Shown: positions 10,321-21,370, counted from the first letter of the stretch. The stretch: 38,694 bases of DNA from Perkinsus marinus ATCC 50983 (GCF_000006405.1 NW_003211555.1:3476-42169), one strand, 5' to 3'. Notes: generated by a model from the sequence alone, not told the origin. Numbers and translations are program-made.

Positions 10321-10806
10321 CTAACACCGAGTCCAAGTTCCCGTTCGGAAAGGCGCAGTGTGTAAGTCGGGACAGTGCATGTGCTGAATCATAAGGAGCT
10401 TGCCATTCTCCTGAGCAAATCCGATTTTTTTTCGACTAGGACAGCGCCTCTCTGAAATTGAAGCAATCGATAGCCAATCACACAGTGGATAGTTTTTGAA
10501 GAGGAAGTAGATGATACTCATAACCGCTTCATAGATATTTGGTAAACCGTGCCAGTTCCTTGAGCAACTTGTAACAATCGCCGTACTATGCCGAAAAAAG
10601 CCCATTTGAGCCTTAGTGTGTTCCTTATCAATTTGGGCTGTCGTCCAAAAATCCAATTCCATTTCTACTACTGAGGATTCAAACCTGATTTTCAACAAGT
10701 TAATCCTCGCAGTGATAGAAATATAGCCTCTGAAAACTGCAGCCGCTTTTGGCTTGCATTTGTAGTTTTCGAGATGACTTTTGCATTTGGAGTGTCTGGA
10801 AGTCAT
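10321..10806 (-). CDS. Hypothetical 161-residue protein
   Basis: An uninterrupted minus-strand frame from ATG (10804-10806) to stop. The N-terminus is basic and Cys/Lys-rich, the middle holds an aromatic stretch (YEAVMSIIYFLFKNYPLCDW) and the C-terminus is His/Cys-rich. No signal peptide and no family recognised. It is the longest single-exon frame in its surroundings, which supports reality, but in a genome of many short introns this is weak evidence. Confidence 0.35.
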   Translation of the reverse strand: MTSRHSKCKSHLENYKCKPKAAAVFRGYISITARINLLKIRFESSVVEMELDFWTTAQIDKEHTKAQMGFFRHSTAIVTSCSRNWHGLPNIYEAVMSIIYFLFKNYPLCDWLSIASISERRCPSRKKIGFAQENGKLLMIQHMHCPDLHTAPFRTGTWTRC

Positions 10807-11013
10807 TTTTCGGTGGCATCAATATGATATGAATGGGAGTCGACTGACAACAACTGAGAGGGGTTTGGTATCCCATAGTGAATTTGTCGAAATTGAAAAG
10901 GGTAGCTCTTGAAGTGATTGATTCAAACTCTGGTTTTTTATTATCTATCTCCTCGTCATCGTTGTCGATGATGGTGTAAAAGCAGTCACTACTTTTTCAC
11001 CATCATTCAAACG

Positions 11014-11048
11014 CATATTCCAACACTACTAAGTAGTGTTGGAATATG
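11014..11048. repeat. Perfect 17-bp palindrome with one-base centre
   Basis: CATATTCCAACACTACT is followed by one A and its exact reverse complement. The donor end of introner-like copy 5 (11033) lies inside the right arm. Confidence 0.95.
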
Positions 11049-11231
11049 AATTTGGATTCTCCAGCTGGGCTCAGGAGTTTCTTCACTACATCATGAAAAC
11101 CCACATGTGGTTTGGGGTGAAGGAAGACAGGAACGAACAAGAATTTTCCCAAATTTCCTCAGAAATTCTGCAATTGTCGTCATCAAGTGCAGTTCAGCAT
11201 GTGCATATTTCAACTCGTCTATCGTCTGTAG
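11033..11231 (+). repeat. Introner-like repeat, copy 5
   Basis: A 199-nt copy starting GTAGTGTTGGAATATGAATT, with TCCAGCTGGGCTCAGGAGTT, AGAATTTTCCCAAATTTCCT, the 3' box CAGCATGTGCATAT, and a terminal CGTCTGTAG acceptor. It ends exactly where a Pro-rich coding exon opens. Confidence 0.65.
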
Positions 11232-11559
11232 ATACTCCCCAGTCCGTCCCGGCCCTGTGGTGCTTCCAAGAGTAGGAGTGCCTCTACCACCTCCTGAAAT
11301 ATCTGGAGGATACTATTATAGCCCGCCAGAGGTGCCAAAGATACTCCTATGTGCGCACAGCGAAGATTTTTGTATTCAGGAGTTCATTACACCTCCACCA
11401 CCACCATTTTACGTGAAGTCAACTTCGTCTCCCTTCCCGAAGTCCGTATCGGATCCACTGACAAACTTTGACGTTTCTGACGACGTCTTCGATGAGCCCG
11501 AAATATCTCGAGTTCGATCGAGTATTAGTGACAAGTGTCTAGCCCACCGGAAGTGGTAA
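11232..11559 (+). CDS. Pro-rich hypothetical protein, 3' exon(s)
   Basis: An open exon of about 108 codons starting at the acceptor of introner-like copy 5 and running to TAA. It is Pro- and Tyr-rich early (LPPPEISGGYYYSPPEVPK), has a run of five prolines, then an acidic segment (DVSDDVFDEPE). A GTAAAT donor overlaps the stop, so the frame may instead splice on to about 11619 and continue for about 20 codons. The 5' exons are not identified. No known domain. Confidence 0.45.
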
Positions 11560-12204
11560 ATCCCACTCATTGTGCGTCGCACACTATTACTATTTCTACC
11601 CGTAATCAACCCATTCAAGTATTGATATGTACCGAACCAGTCGGCAGCTTGTTATTGTTGTTCCTAGTAGTGCACGTATATGATTGTGTTCAAGATGATC
11701 AGCGCTTATATCTTTTATCCAAAGTAAACCCTATCCTCACTTGAAGTGTTACTATTTTCCTCGCCTGTGTATTGAGGCGCAGCTACTACTAATGATATTA
11801 GTGTCTCCACGAGTAGTTTTGTTGGGTTGCGAGTTCCTCTGAGAGTGACAGTCTGTAAATCACCGGGTTGCTCGTTACAACTGCCGAGAAGAATCCGAAC
11901 ACACAATGAGAATATGCCACGACTACGAACTGAAATATTGTTTCACTATGTAAGAGAAAATTGCGTTATTATTGAAAATTCGAAGCATATTAGTATAGTC
12001 GCGATGTCTGGGAAGGCTGCCGATGTCCGACCGGTTGCTTGTTTAGATGGCGTTAAACTGATGGGTCTCTCGTCGGGGTGTCTCTGCCCACATGCACAGA
12101 GTTAGGGATCCGCAAGGATATTGCTCTGAGCGATGGAGTAGCATCGATAAACTGTGAGTAATATACGGGGTGTGTAGAAGCACCCCTGAACGCTTTAATA
12201 TTAA

Positions 12205-12276
12205 GTCGCTATCGTCTAGTGGTTAGGACGTCACGTTGTGGCCGTGACAACCCCGGTTCAAATCCGGGTAGTGACT
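12205..12276 (+). tRNA. tRNA-His (GTG)
   Basis: A complete cloverleaf: acceptor GTCGCTA pairs with TAGTGAC (one G-T), D-arm with A box TCTAGTGGTTAGGAC, anticodon stem TCACG/CGTGA around loop TTGTGGC with anticodon GTG, and T-arm CCCGG/CCGGG around TTCAAAT. No intron. A TTTT pol III terminator follows at once. Confidence 0.95.
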
Positions 12277-13950
12277 TTTCTCTTACAAATGTGAATGAAG
12301 ATATTCATATTTCTCTCACTGCCCCTCCTGATGACGAAGATCACACCTTCACCATGAACAATGCCATGGTATCTAGGGATGAGACTACCAAGTACGCTCA
12401 TAGCTTCACCACACCTCCGTACAAGGGAGAGCTTGTCAGTTCATGGAACGAGTTCGGTTTCAGAGGGGAAGATACCTCATCAAATTCAACCGTCTTGTTA
12501 TAGTCCCTCCCCACATGAGGAAACCAAGCTCGACGTCATCATTCCCCCCTCCTCAGCTCTCACCACGACGCAACAATACAAGATCGATCACGTTGGAAGC
12601 ATTGAAGGGAGCGTTGGTTACCACTCATGATTAATTTACGTACCAAATCGCAGACTCCTCGTTCGCTTCTTCTCAGCTTCAGTGTCGGCAGTAACCAAGC
12701 CGAACCTGGACAATCATCTTCCTCTTCGCCACCGTTTATGCACTATCACCTCTGAGCTCTCTCAAGCTTCCTCGCAGTCTCCTCATCAAGATCCTCAGTT
12801 CCTTTAGCGTCCTTCCCAAACCTCTCAGATCTACATAGGAACACCGCCACCATCAAAAGTGACTGTACATGGAAATCCCACCGAGCCTTTCTTTTCGCTT
12901 GCTCGCTCTCTTCATTAACCATACCAAATCGAAGTGCTCGTTCTAGTTTCTTACCTTCAACCGTTTCCGTACCAAATCTGTTGTATCCAATCTCTCATGG
13001 CACGACGCATATCTTTCCGGAGTACTACCGTTTGGCCCGCTCCAGCCTCCGTTCTTCCTCAGTTTTCTCTGTCCTCTGCAATACAAGTGATCCTACTAGC
13101 AAGTCGCATTGGAATCGGCGCCTATTCCCTGTGTATGATAAGTGATAATACAGCGGAAGTTTACCATCTTACGCCCGTAGACAGGAGTAAGTGCACAATC
13201 GGACAATGCAGATATATTCTTCCGAGAGACCTGCCCGAGCGGCGTCGGAAGCGGCACTAGTAGAAATGACTGTCTTGGTTGTATTCTGAGACACAGAAGT
13301 ACCCTCGGATTTCTTAGTCGTGGTGAAGATCTCGCTAGACGAACCTTAAACCCATCGAACCACAGGAAGCACATGCGAGCCCTTGAAGAAGTGTCTTTGC
13401 TCCATCCGCGTTAAGAGCACCTCCCTCCTCAGCATGAGCGGTATCATACTCGACCAAGCGGGATAAAAGTACATATTTACGACCAATAACCCTGACCGGA
13501 TATCACGGCTTTGAGTGGGAATAATATAGAAGTGTGAGGGGTATTGACAAACCCCGAGAAGCTCCGCTAGGGAAATCTCACTGCCACTATGACTGTCAAA
13601 GACTGACTAGTGGCTCGGAGATGGTCAACTATAAAGTCATTACAGCGAAAGCAAAGATCGAGGCACCGTTCCTTTCTGTGTAAACGGTTATCTCCTGAAC
13701 CGCGTATCTAGAGATAGATGTACTAGTACTGGCAGGCGATGGCAGGTATCTCCAATACTGTTAGAACACTACCAAAATCTATTTTGTGCGTCTAGGGCGA
13801 ACAGGAGATCACCAGTAGAATAGAATGGTGATACAATCTCCTTGTAAACAATGCTTGTAGCACCATGGATAGTACCAGCATTGTTCTCAGAAGGATTCAA
13901 TCAGAAAGAAGACTCGTCTCAGTAATTCCCATTGAGCCCCTCCCCTCCGC
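12277..13950. other. No gene resolved
   Basis: Plus-strand frames at 12219-12503 and 12361-12634 are Pro/Ser-rich and overlap in different phases, so at most one could be coding. Several ACCAAATC boxes near 12646, 12924 and 12973 suggest a short degenerate repeat. No domain recognised. Confidence 0.35.
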
Positions 13951-13954
13951 TACT

Positions 13955-13975
13955 GGACTCCAGTAACTGGAGTCC
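13955..13975. repeat. Perfect 10-bp palindrome
   Basis: GGACTCCAGT, one A, then the exact reverse complement. Confidence 0.9.
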
Positions 13976-14428
13976 TTTACCCTTGCATATATCCTGCAGA
14001 CCTTTCAGCGGAGTATTTATTTCGTCCATCAGCGCTACTTGACGGCTGGCTGGACAAAGCTGAGTAACTGCGAAGTTGGGGGGACAATAGTTCATCTTGA
14101 AAATCTTACGGCTCCTCAACGGTTTTCATTTTTTTCTCACTACGGTAAATTTGTGAGTTGACTAGACATGAAGGCGTTCGGATATGTTTATCGGTGTAGC
14201 ATCTGACCAGTTATAGCCATTAAATTATGCTGCACAGCCGAGAGCCGACACGACTCGTGAGCGCAAGTGATGGGGAATCCGGCGCTCTTGAGCTACTTGT
14301 ATCTTTTGAACAGTTCCGAGATGTGGCATATCGGCCCCTAAAAGAGCGGACTCAGTCTAAATAACAGCGATATTGACTTATTGATTCGTCGAAATTGGTG
14401 TTCGTTCGGTCGTGTGGAGCTTCCCATC

Positions 14429-14705
14429 TCATGAGCCTGCGCGATTGCAGGCGTATCTTGGAGTGGCATAGCCGCCCCACTCGGAGAAATTCATTGTACC
14501 GAAGCGTATCTTGAGGTGGCATAGCCGCCCCAACTGGAGGAAGTTCATTGTAGGGAAGCGTACCTTGAGGTGGCATAGCCGCCCCAACTGGAGAAACTGA
14601 TCGTGTCAGGGCGTATCTTGCGGTGGCATAGCTGCCCCACCCGGAGAAATTTATTGTACCGAAGCGTATCTTGCGGTGGCATACCCGCCCCACCCGGAGA
14701 GTAAG
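14429..14705 (+). repeat. 53-bp minisatellite array, about five units
   Basis: Units of 53 bp with core GGTGGCATAGCCGCCCCA and linker resembling GGAGAAATTCATTGTACCGA. A lone degenerate unit (GTGGCATATCGGCCCCT) sits at about 14325. The family recurs at 21.1, 21.6, 32.6 and 36.3 kb. Confidence 0.9.
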
Positions 14706-14824
14706 ACAATAGTGTCCTTGCACGTTATACATGATGATGCCACCATTATGGGTAGGATGGTCATCATAGGACACAGACTAGGAGGATATTCATGTGTGGT
14801 AGATAATGTTATTCGATACTCTCT

Positions 14825-14876
14825 GGCTATTATAGTATGACTACAGTCATACTGTGACTGTAGTCATACGGTAGCC
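14825..14876. repeat. Hairpin 1: 15-bp perfect stem plus 5-bp outer stem
   Basis: GTATGACTACAGTCA (14835-14849) pairs perfectly with 14855-14869 over a five-base loop, and GGCTA/TAGCC closes outside. Confidence 0.95.
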
Positions 14877-14879
14877 AAT

Positions 14880-14918
14880 TAACGAGTGATATGCTACATC
14901 TGATCGTATCACTCATTA
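14880..14918. repeat. Hairpin 2: 8-bp stem
   Basis: GAGTGATA (14884-14891) pairs with TATCACTC (14907-14914), with three more outer pairs beyond one mismatch. Confidence 0.75.
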
Positions 14919-15071
14919 GCATGCCCGTACCGAGCTTTCCGCTCAAGCCACCCTTAGTGAATACTTGCTACATGCGCACGAGTCAATTCTGAATCTCCGA
15001 GTCTGAAGATCAGTATGTGTGTGTTGGGCGGGCGGATAGTGGGTCGGTTCCGTGCTTACTAAGCACTGAGT

Positions 15072-15116
15072 CCCTCACTATAGACGCTAACCACTGCTTA
15101 GCGTCTATAGTGGGGG
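15072..15116. repeat. Hairpin 3: 15-bp perfect stem extended to 19
   Basis: CACTATAGACGCTAA (15076-15090) pairs with 15098-15112 over a seven-base loop; a T-G wobble and CCC/GGG extend it. Confidence 0.95.
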
Positions 15117-15542
15117 CTCTCGTGGGGTGTTCAAGTAGGATTAGAGAGGATAGTTCTTCGTGGAAAGAGTGATCATCGATTACTGTTGGACCTTTATTGC
15201 AGTACATTACTACGTATTTACGTTCCTTGTCAAATTAATCGTCTATGGGATGTGGCTTTTCCAAATATCGGTACCACACCGCCGCCGCATCAACAGAATC
15301 ACCCCATCAAATCAGACAGGGTATGACCCCAACACGAACTTCAATTCAGGGAGCAGTTAAACTCTTTCAGATCGAGCGATCCACGTAATCACCGGGGAGG
15401 ATGACCCACACCGGCCCTCGCCAAGTGCTGATCGAGCAGCCATCGAGGGCAGTCAAGCGGATAGCAGAAAGAGACGGCAATTTCTGTGAGTAGATGTAAA
15501 ATTTGTCTACAGTGAAATTTGATGAATTAGGCTAGATACGAA

Positions 15543-18111
15543 ATGACTGTCCAAGAGTTCATCCAAGCGTTGTCGACTTCTGAAAGTGCTGACAAAGAAA
15601 GACTAGCCCGATGGTTCAAACTTCTCAAAGATGGCGACTTCACCTATTCCTACAACGGAGATCCCAACGGCTTCCGGTCAGTCCCCTTAAATGCGCTTGA
15701 AATAGTGCGGGCGGCCCAGATCACTGCTCGCTCGCATTGGTGCCCCCCCTCGGTTTCGCGCATTGTGCTGGCGAGCTGTGATGGGTTGGCGAGAACAACT
15801 CAGACCAGGGACTTACGAGAAGCTATGCACTGGTCAGTCGGCTAAGATTCATCCTCTGTTAGTATTGAGTAGGTCTACGTGGCGATAAGGTGGCCTGGTC
15901 CTCCACTTTGGAGCCGACTTCGGGAAAGCTCCTGCATACACCCCCTTCGAAATCAGCCCGTCAGAAAGCAGCAACAGATGAGGGACTAGATTCACCATCG
16001 AACAATCGGCAGTCATCAGATCAACAGCCTAGCCCGAGTGTGGCCAGTAGTCACACCAGACTTGCTGTGTGAGGGTCTCCATTGAACCTACTTTGAATCC
16101 TGTAGGTGTGAACCTCAGATACCCCTCAATCGCTGCCGAACTCCATCGAGATCTCCGCCGGACCTTCCCTGGATCTGACTATTTCAATAAGGACAGCAAC
16201 CTGGACGCGTAACCTTCAATTCCTCCGACGACTATCAATAACCTCCCCCCCTCCTCCAGGCTCGGTCGGGTTATCTACACCTTCGCAGCAAGTAACTCCT
16301 ACGTTGGCTACTGTCAAGGAATGAACTTCGTCAGCGGTATGTTACTGCAAGTGACTCATTCAGAGGTCCAACTCTCAGCTGCACTCAGCCGAACATGTTC
16401 TGTATGCTTTCAGGATGATACCTTCTGGCTACTGTGCCTGCTCATGCACAGACACAATCTAGCTCCGCTCTTCACCGTTGATAAGGCACTATTATCCTTA
16501 CTGAAATACACATTTACTCGACTTTTAGAAACGCAGCTCCCCCATCTGAACAAGTACGATTAACTCCCCTACCATCCACAGGTCTTCTCAGTCACTTCCG
16601 GAGTGTCAGTGAAGCCGAGGGCATCATTATTGATGTAACAGATATGTACGCTACGAAGTGGTTCATGACACTGTTCGCTTACAGTTTACCTCTCACCACT
16701 GTAAGCTCTCTTAACTGGTCAAGTTGCCTTCTACTGGACTGCTCCTCAGGTCTTGAGGCTCTGGGATTACTTATTCGCGTCTAGTCCGCCACTACCACCG
16801 CATCTCGGCTTCCCGAGGAGTTTGCTGCTACTGTCCCTCGCCATTATGTCGCTTTCCTCTAAGAGGTTCCTCAAGGAGAAGACTTTCTCTGGAATACATC
16901 GGGTATGGATCATAGTTATCAACACGCTCACACTGTTATTTAGGTTCTCAACGACATAGGAGGAACCTCGTCCAACTCAGCGGGTGGTCACGACATCTAC
17001 GATGAATTTCGTGACGCTTTCTCCCCTCCGGCGACTACCAGGAAAAAGAAGCTCCTCCAAGTGCTTCTACTCTGGTCACGGTTTCCAACCTAATCTCTTC
17101 TGTATCAGGTACACAGGTACACTCTGGGATCTTCCGGCTGGGGCACTGCCTTGTGTGACATTTCTCCTCCTGTTCCTCGGGGAGGAGTTGCAACGAGATC
17201 TTCATTGGTTTATCGCGGCCTCGATCCCGAGATTATCGTTCGCCATGCATTACTGCTAGACGCTAAGGTTGGTAGTTCTATCGTTCATTCATTGTGGCAG
17301 AAGTTTATTCAGATCCCTCAGAGCACACTGGAAGACCTTCGGAAAGAATGGGCCGCAGAATGCCCGAATTTGGAGGCTATCATAAAGCAAGGAGACCAGG
17401 CCGCTGAAAATCAGTCAATTGCTGAGGTGAGGTTGCTAAAAGCGTTCGGAAAAAAATAGTTCATCAACAGGTTGTCAATCTGGACATCCTGGACAGTCTC
17501 TCATCGCCTAATGAAAGTGACGATGTTGCTGGAAAAGTAAGTATTTTACGGTATGAATCCTCCCCTCGATTGACTCCCAGAGCCCCACGGAGTCACGTGT
17601 ATGGGAGCCCGTTCGTGATGGCCGAGGTTTTGTTAATTCCGAGCAGCAGTATACAGCCTTATTATCACTAGCAGATCTCCCTAAGGGAAGACCCCCAGAT
17701 GATCACCCTAGTAACAACCGCCCTTAACCGTTGACTCAATGCACTCTTTCTTTGACAGGCCCGCTGGAGCCCCAAGATGCCCAACGACCGTCAGGTTCTC
17801 CGCCCTACCTCACCAAGCGCGCGGCTCGGCAGAAGCATGAACTACAGCTTCCTATATCATTGCTGGATGATCAAATTTTCCGGTCAAAGTCAGTTGAATC
17901 TCATGCTGATCGCGGGTGAGCTCTCCTGTAGTGACGTTCATTAGTCTTTCCCTTCAGTCGGGCGGCCGACCGAGACTTGCTTGCTGGCTTGGATCGGTCC
18001 CGCAGTGCTGGCCCTACCCTAAGGCATCGAAGACCCTACCATAGTAGACTCAAACGAAGCTTCAGTGGAACTGATTACTCGTATTGGCGACCTCATCCAC
18101 CGGTCTCCTAG
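15543..18111 (+). CDS. TBC-domain Rab GTPase-activating protein, 14 exons
   Basis: Exons 15543-15676, 15720-15832, 15873-16068, 16119-16208, 16260-16365, 16414-16553, 16592-16700, 16750-16902, 16944-17074, 17117-17426, 17471-17536, 17581-17710, 17759-17915, 17958-18111 give 662 residues with all phases closing. Introns are 38-51 nt. TBC proteins speed GTP hydrolysis by Rab GTPases and so control vesicle traffic. The domain opens near residue 42 (RIGAPPRFRALCWRAVMGW), has the arginine finger motif DLRRTFP (R162) and the glutamine finger in GYCQGMN (Q197), then EDDTFWLL, YATKWFMTLFAY and VLRLWDYLF. An insert rich in Ser/Gln separates the first motif from the arginine motif. The C-terminal 270 residues are low-complexity with an Arg-rich end. 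No membrane segment. Both catalytic fingers are present, so it should be active. The start ATG is the first in frame. Confidence 0.93.
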
Positions 18112-18325
18112 ACGACAAAGTGAAATGTCTCAGCACAGTTTACATACTATTGCCTCGTTCATTATCCATGACCATTATTGGCTATATTATATCCACCGTA
18201 TGCACTCATGAGATCTGTCTCGCGTTCTAATTCCGCCGTTGCCTTTCGCTTTGATAAACCTCCGACCAAACTTCGTTACACTTGGAAGACGTCAATTATC
18301 CGACTTCAATGGTGAACTGCATTTT

Positions 18326-18475
18326 ACAGCTGCACCTAGTTGGGTTGAGCTTATCTCCGTCAGGAGCACAGGTTCAAACTTCTTAGCGTTCTTGCATGTT
18401 ACAGCTGCACCTAGTTGGGTTGAGCTTATCTCCGTCAGGATCACAGGTTTAAGCCTCTCGCGTTCTTCCATAGCA
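18326..18475. repeat. 75-bp tandem duplication
   Basis: Two adjacent copies sharing ACAGCTGCACCTAGTTGGGT and the following 20-odd bases, period 75 bp, in the space between the convergent TBC and Fip1-RRM genes. The plus frame stays open across both, but I see no ATG start and no family, so I do not call it a gene. Confidence 0.85.
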
Positions 18476-18761
18476 ATTCTGACTGCCCATAATGTCAGTG
18501 TAGAGCCAAAGGGTTCGAACGACTTGCTTGAATACCCAATAGAACTCCACCGCCTCCGACCGTAGCTCCAAATGCATGCGGCTGAGCACTATGTGGGTGA
18601 GAGCAGCAAAGCCCACTACCAGCAATATATGGGGAAGTCAACAAGCTAGCTCTGTGTTTTCGGTTGTCACGGTCTACGTCAAATGATTCTGTCATCGTTG
18701 CTTATTTCCATCCAACTAGCACAACTCAACAAGTGCGAAGGTATGTAGGGAATGTAACAGT

Positions 18762-20695
18762 TCAGTGGTAATAGCTGCCTCCTCCACCTTTGCCTCGTCC
18801 TTCCCAGCCTTTACCTCTGCCTTTGCCTTTACCGAACTAAAACGCGTAACAATAAATCTTATCGCATCATGAGAAGATAAACTTACATGACTATCACCCT
18901 TCCCTTTCCCTTTACCCCAACTACCACCACGATGGGAGTCTCTTTCTCGGGCTCCAGCCGGCAACTGCTGAGTCTTCGCCTTAGCAAACCGAACCGCAAG
19001 CGTGCAGTCAGGTCTGTCTGGCACACAGTAGCCGTTCATTGCCATGACGACCTAGAGAGACTCGTAATACTTTCGTCATTTCACCACAAGATCACTACCT
19101 GTTGACTGAGGAGGTTATCATCATAATTCACGAAGCCAGCACCTCTCGAGTGTCCTACTCTATTAGGCATAATAACAACACTCTCCAATTGCCCTGAACA
19201 GAACCATTCAACTATTGAGAATCCGCTTCGCTCCGCTGTTACCAAATTTGACAAATAAATCGTGGAGCTCTTGTTCACCCCATTCTGCTGGGAATCCGCA
19301 CACGTACAATGATCGCTTAGGGTCATCAGCACCTAAAAACCCCTCCTATACGCAAGCAGTACCTCTAGACTCTCACCTGGCATGTCCTCCATATCTCGAG
19401 GATTCACATGTCTCTGCCCGGGTCCACCTGAGGATCAATCTTATCATGTTGCGAATGCATACAGCAACACCCGCGAATAACCCTTATCTCACCAGGTGCG
19501 CCCCGGCCTGGCCCTGCACCCTGCGCAGGATTCATCCCGAGGTTGCCTTGGGCAGGATACGTTCCAACCTACGGAGGAACGAATTTTTCCCGAGTCGCAG
19601 TGCCTTCCATTACAGTTATCTTATTCCGCTTAGCTCGATCCAACCGTAGGCAGATCTGCTTGTCCAGCATGTACTCTCGGAAAAGCTGCTCGTTGAGACC
19701 GTAGTTGAAGTAGGCACTCAACTGAAACATCATGAAGCGTTCATGGAGAGGGTACAGATGATAATCGTGACAGGACAAATGATACAACTAGGGATCCACC
19801 AAAGTCACATTCAGTAGTACTGAGCCAGTACATTACTAAAATACGGACAAGAGTTCTACGAAAAATTGACCTGGAAAGGCTGTAGTTCAGCAGTAGTACT
19901 ACGAACGTTTCGAAACGAATTCACTAGTCTCCGAGCGCCTATATGAGAAGCAGTGGAAGGAACCCCCAACGCTTGCGCTCCCCTCGATGATGGCTGAGCC
20001 CTATCAGGATTGATTTCCTTTCAAGTCTCTGTCTAGTCTACTCAAGGTCAACTTCGCTGAGAGTCCAATAATAATAGGAACAAGAATACATAGTAGCGAA
20101 GGGGTGATAATAGTAACCCACCTCATTCGGATGTGCCCTGCGCCACAGCGGTTCCGTATCAGTGTCCATCGACCAAACCAGCTTGTCCAGCACCTCCTTG
20201 AACTCTTCCTTAGGGATGCTAGCAACTCCAACGGCCTCATTCGCTCCATGCTCATCTAAGAATTTTCAATGCGCTAAAGGTTATTCAATACGACCCTCAC
20301 CCGAAAGTCCGAACGCTCGTGGTGGACCTCCAGTTGAAGCTTCCTCTGCAGGTATTGCCCTAAAATACACCGAGATATCTCCCGGCGCAGCAATGACCTC
20401 TCTCACCCTTTATCAGTAGTCTTCAGTGACGTCTTATAGTTATGAACGTCTTCCGCAGATACCTCAATACCCTCAGACGCATAGAAGAGAATCTTTATAT
20501 GGGCAGCTTCTGGAAACTCTGCCGTGGAACCCTCTGAACGAATAGGGATCAGAAGTAACCGAAAGCGTCCATCATACCATCTCCTGGTTTCATCATGGGT
20601 TCAGCCCAGGCTTCATCAGCTTTACGTTTGGTTCCTCCGCCTCCAAGTATGGCGCCCCAACCACCACCACCTCCTGTAGACTCGCTACTGGCGTC
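18762..20695 (-). CDS. Fip1-motif and RRM protein, mRNA 3'-end processing (5' end unresolved)
   Basis: Minus-strand exons 20695-20578, 20533-20407, 20359-20301, 20255-20122, 19721-19614, 19568-19493, 19427-19377, 19332-19243, 19193-19099, 19051-18887, 18836-18762; phases close, 365 residues. Around residues 137-165 the Fip1 signature appears: PLWRRAHPNE then LSAYFNYGLNEQLFREY (family form W-x(9,10)-YFNYGF). A Gly/Pro linker follows, then an RRM at about 225-302 with RNP2 LYVCGF and RNP1 RGAGFVNY, and a Gly/Lys/Arg-rich tail. Fip1 tethers poly(A) polymerase to the cleavage and polyadenylation factor in the nucleus; the RRM implies direct RNA contact. The first exon is uncertain: either a short intron at 20696-20727 with ATG at 20815-20817, or an extension beginning near 20739. 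The intron 19722-20121 is 400 nt, far longer than its neighbours (44-65). Confidence 0.85.
19722..20121 (-). other. Outsized 400-nt intron of the Fip1-RRM gene
   Basis: Donor GTGGGT and acceptor GATGTTTCAG interrupt the Fip1 signature itself, between PNE and LSAYF. No introner-like box or MITE end was recognised inside. Confidence 0.8.
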
Positions 20696-21109
20696 CTGAA
20701 TACGGAGCAACGACTCATTAGGCTTACCAGAAAGCTAAGGGCGGAGCTCAGTCCGACAGCAGGCCATTGCGACGTGCCCGAGAAGATGGCTAGCTGGAAT
20801 CGGACTCGAGTGAACATATATACACTACAGATACAGACTTTTCCAAATTTCCAAATATAGCTGTATCATAGGCAAATCAATATCTTCCAACCCCTCATAC
20901 ACATTAATGGTTCAGTGTGCCTATCTGCAATACTTACAGTGTAAGCTATAGCAAGTTACTATAGGTTACCGACCCATGTTGCTATTAGCACCAGGTGTCA
21001 ATAACGTTAGCCCGATACCATCGGCGCCTCAATCAAACACACAAAAATCCTGCATGCCGACGATCACCTTTTTGAAGGCCGATTGGGCTCTTGGTGATAT
21101 CAATTTCTC

Positions 21110-21370
21110 AAGTTGGGGCAGGTATGCCACTCCGAGATATGCCTCGGTACAATCTGTTTCTTTGTTCGGGGCAGCTATGCCACTCCGAGATATGCCCCGG
21201 TACAATCTGTTTCTTTCGTCGGGGCAGCTATGCCACTCCGAGATATGCCTCGGTACAATCTGTTTCTTTGGTCGGGGCAGCTATGCCACTCCGAGATATG
21301 CCTCGGTACAATCTGTTTCTTTGGTCGGGGCAGCTATGCCGCTCCACGATATGCCCCGGTGCGATCACCT
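21110..21370 (-). repeat. 53-bp minisatellite array, about five units, reverse orientation
   Basis: Units start at 21123, 21176, 21229, 21282 and 21335, exactly 53 bp apart, core GGGGCAGCTATGCCACTCC, the reverse complement of the cores at 14.4, 32.6 and 36.3 kb. Middle units are almost identical, so amplification is recent. A lone unit lies near 21474. Confidence 0.95.

Noticed and set aside
14352-14774. 140-codon minus-strand frame with CHSKIR and PPQGT repeats
   Set aside because: It is a translation of the 53-bp minisatellite; similar peptides arise in all frames of every array.
16741-16960. Alternative reading of TBC exon 8 in another frame
   Set aside because: The chosen frame gives VLRLWDYLF and closes the phase with both neighbouring exons; the others do not.
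18239-18565. 108-codon plus-strand frame over the 75-bp duplication
   Set aside because: No ATG, no family, and its openness is partly due to the in-phase duplication.
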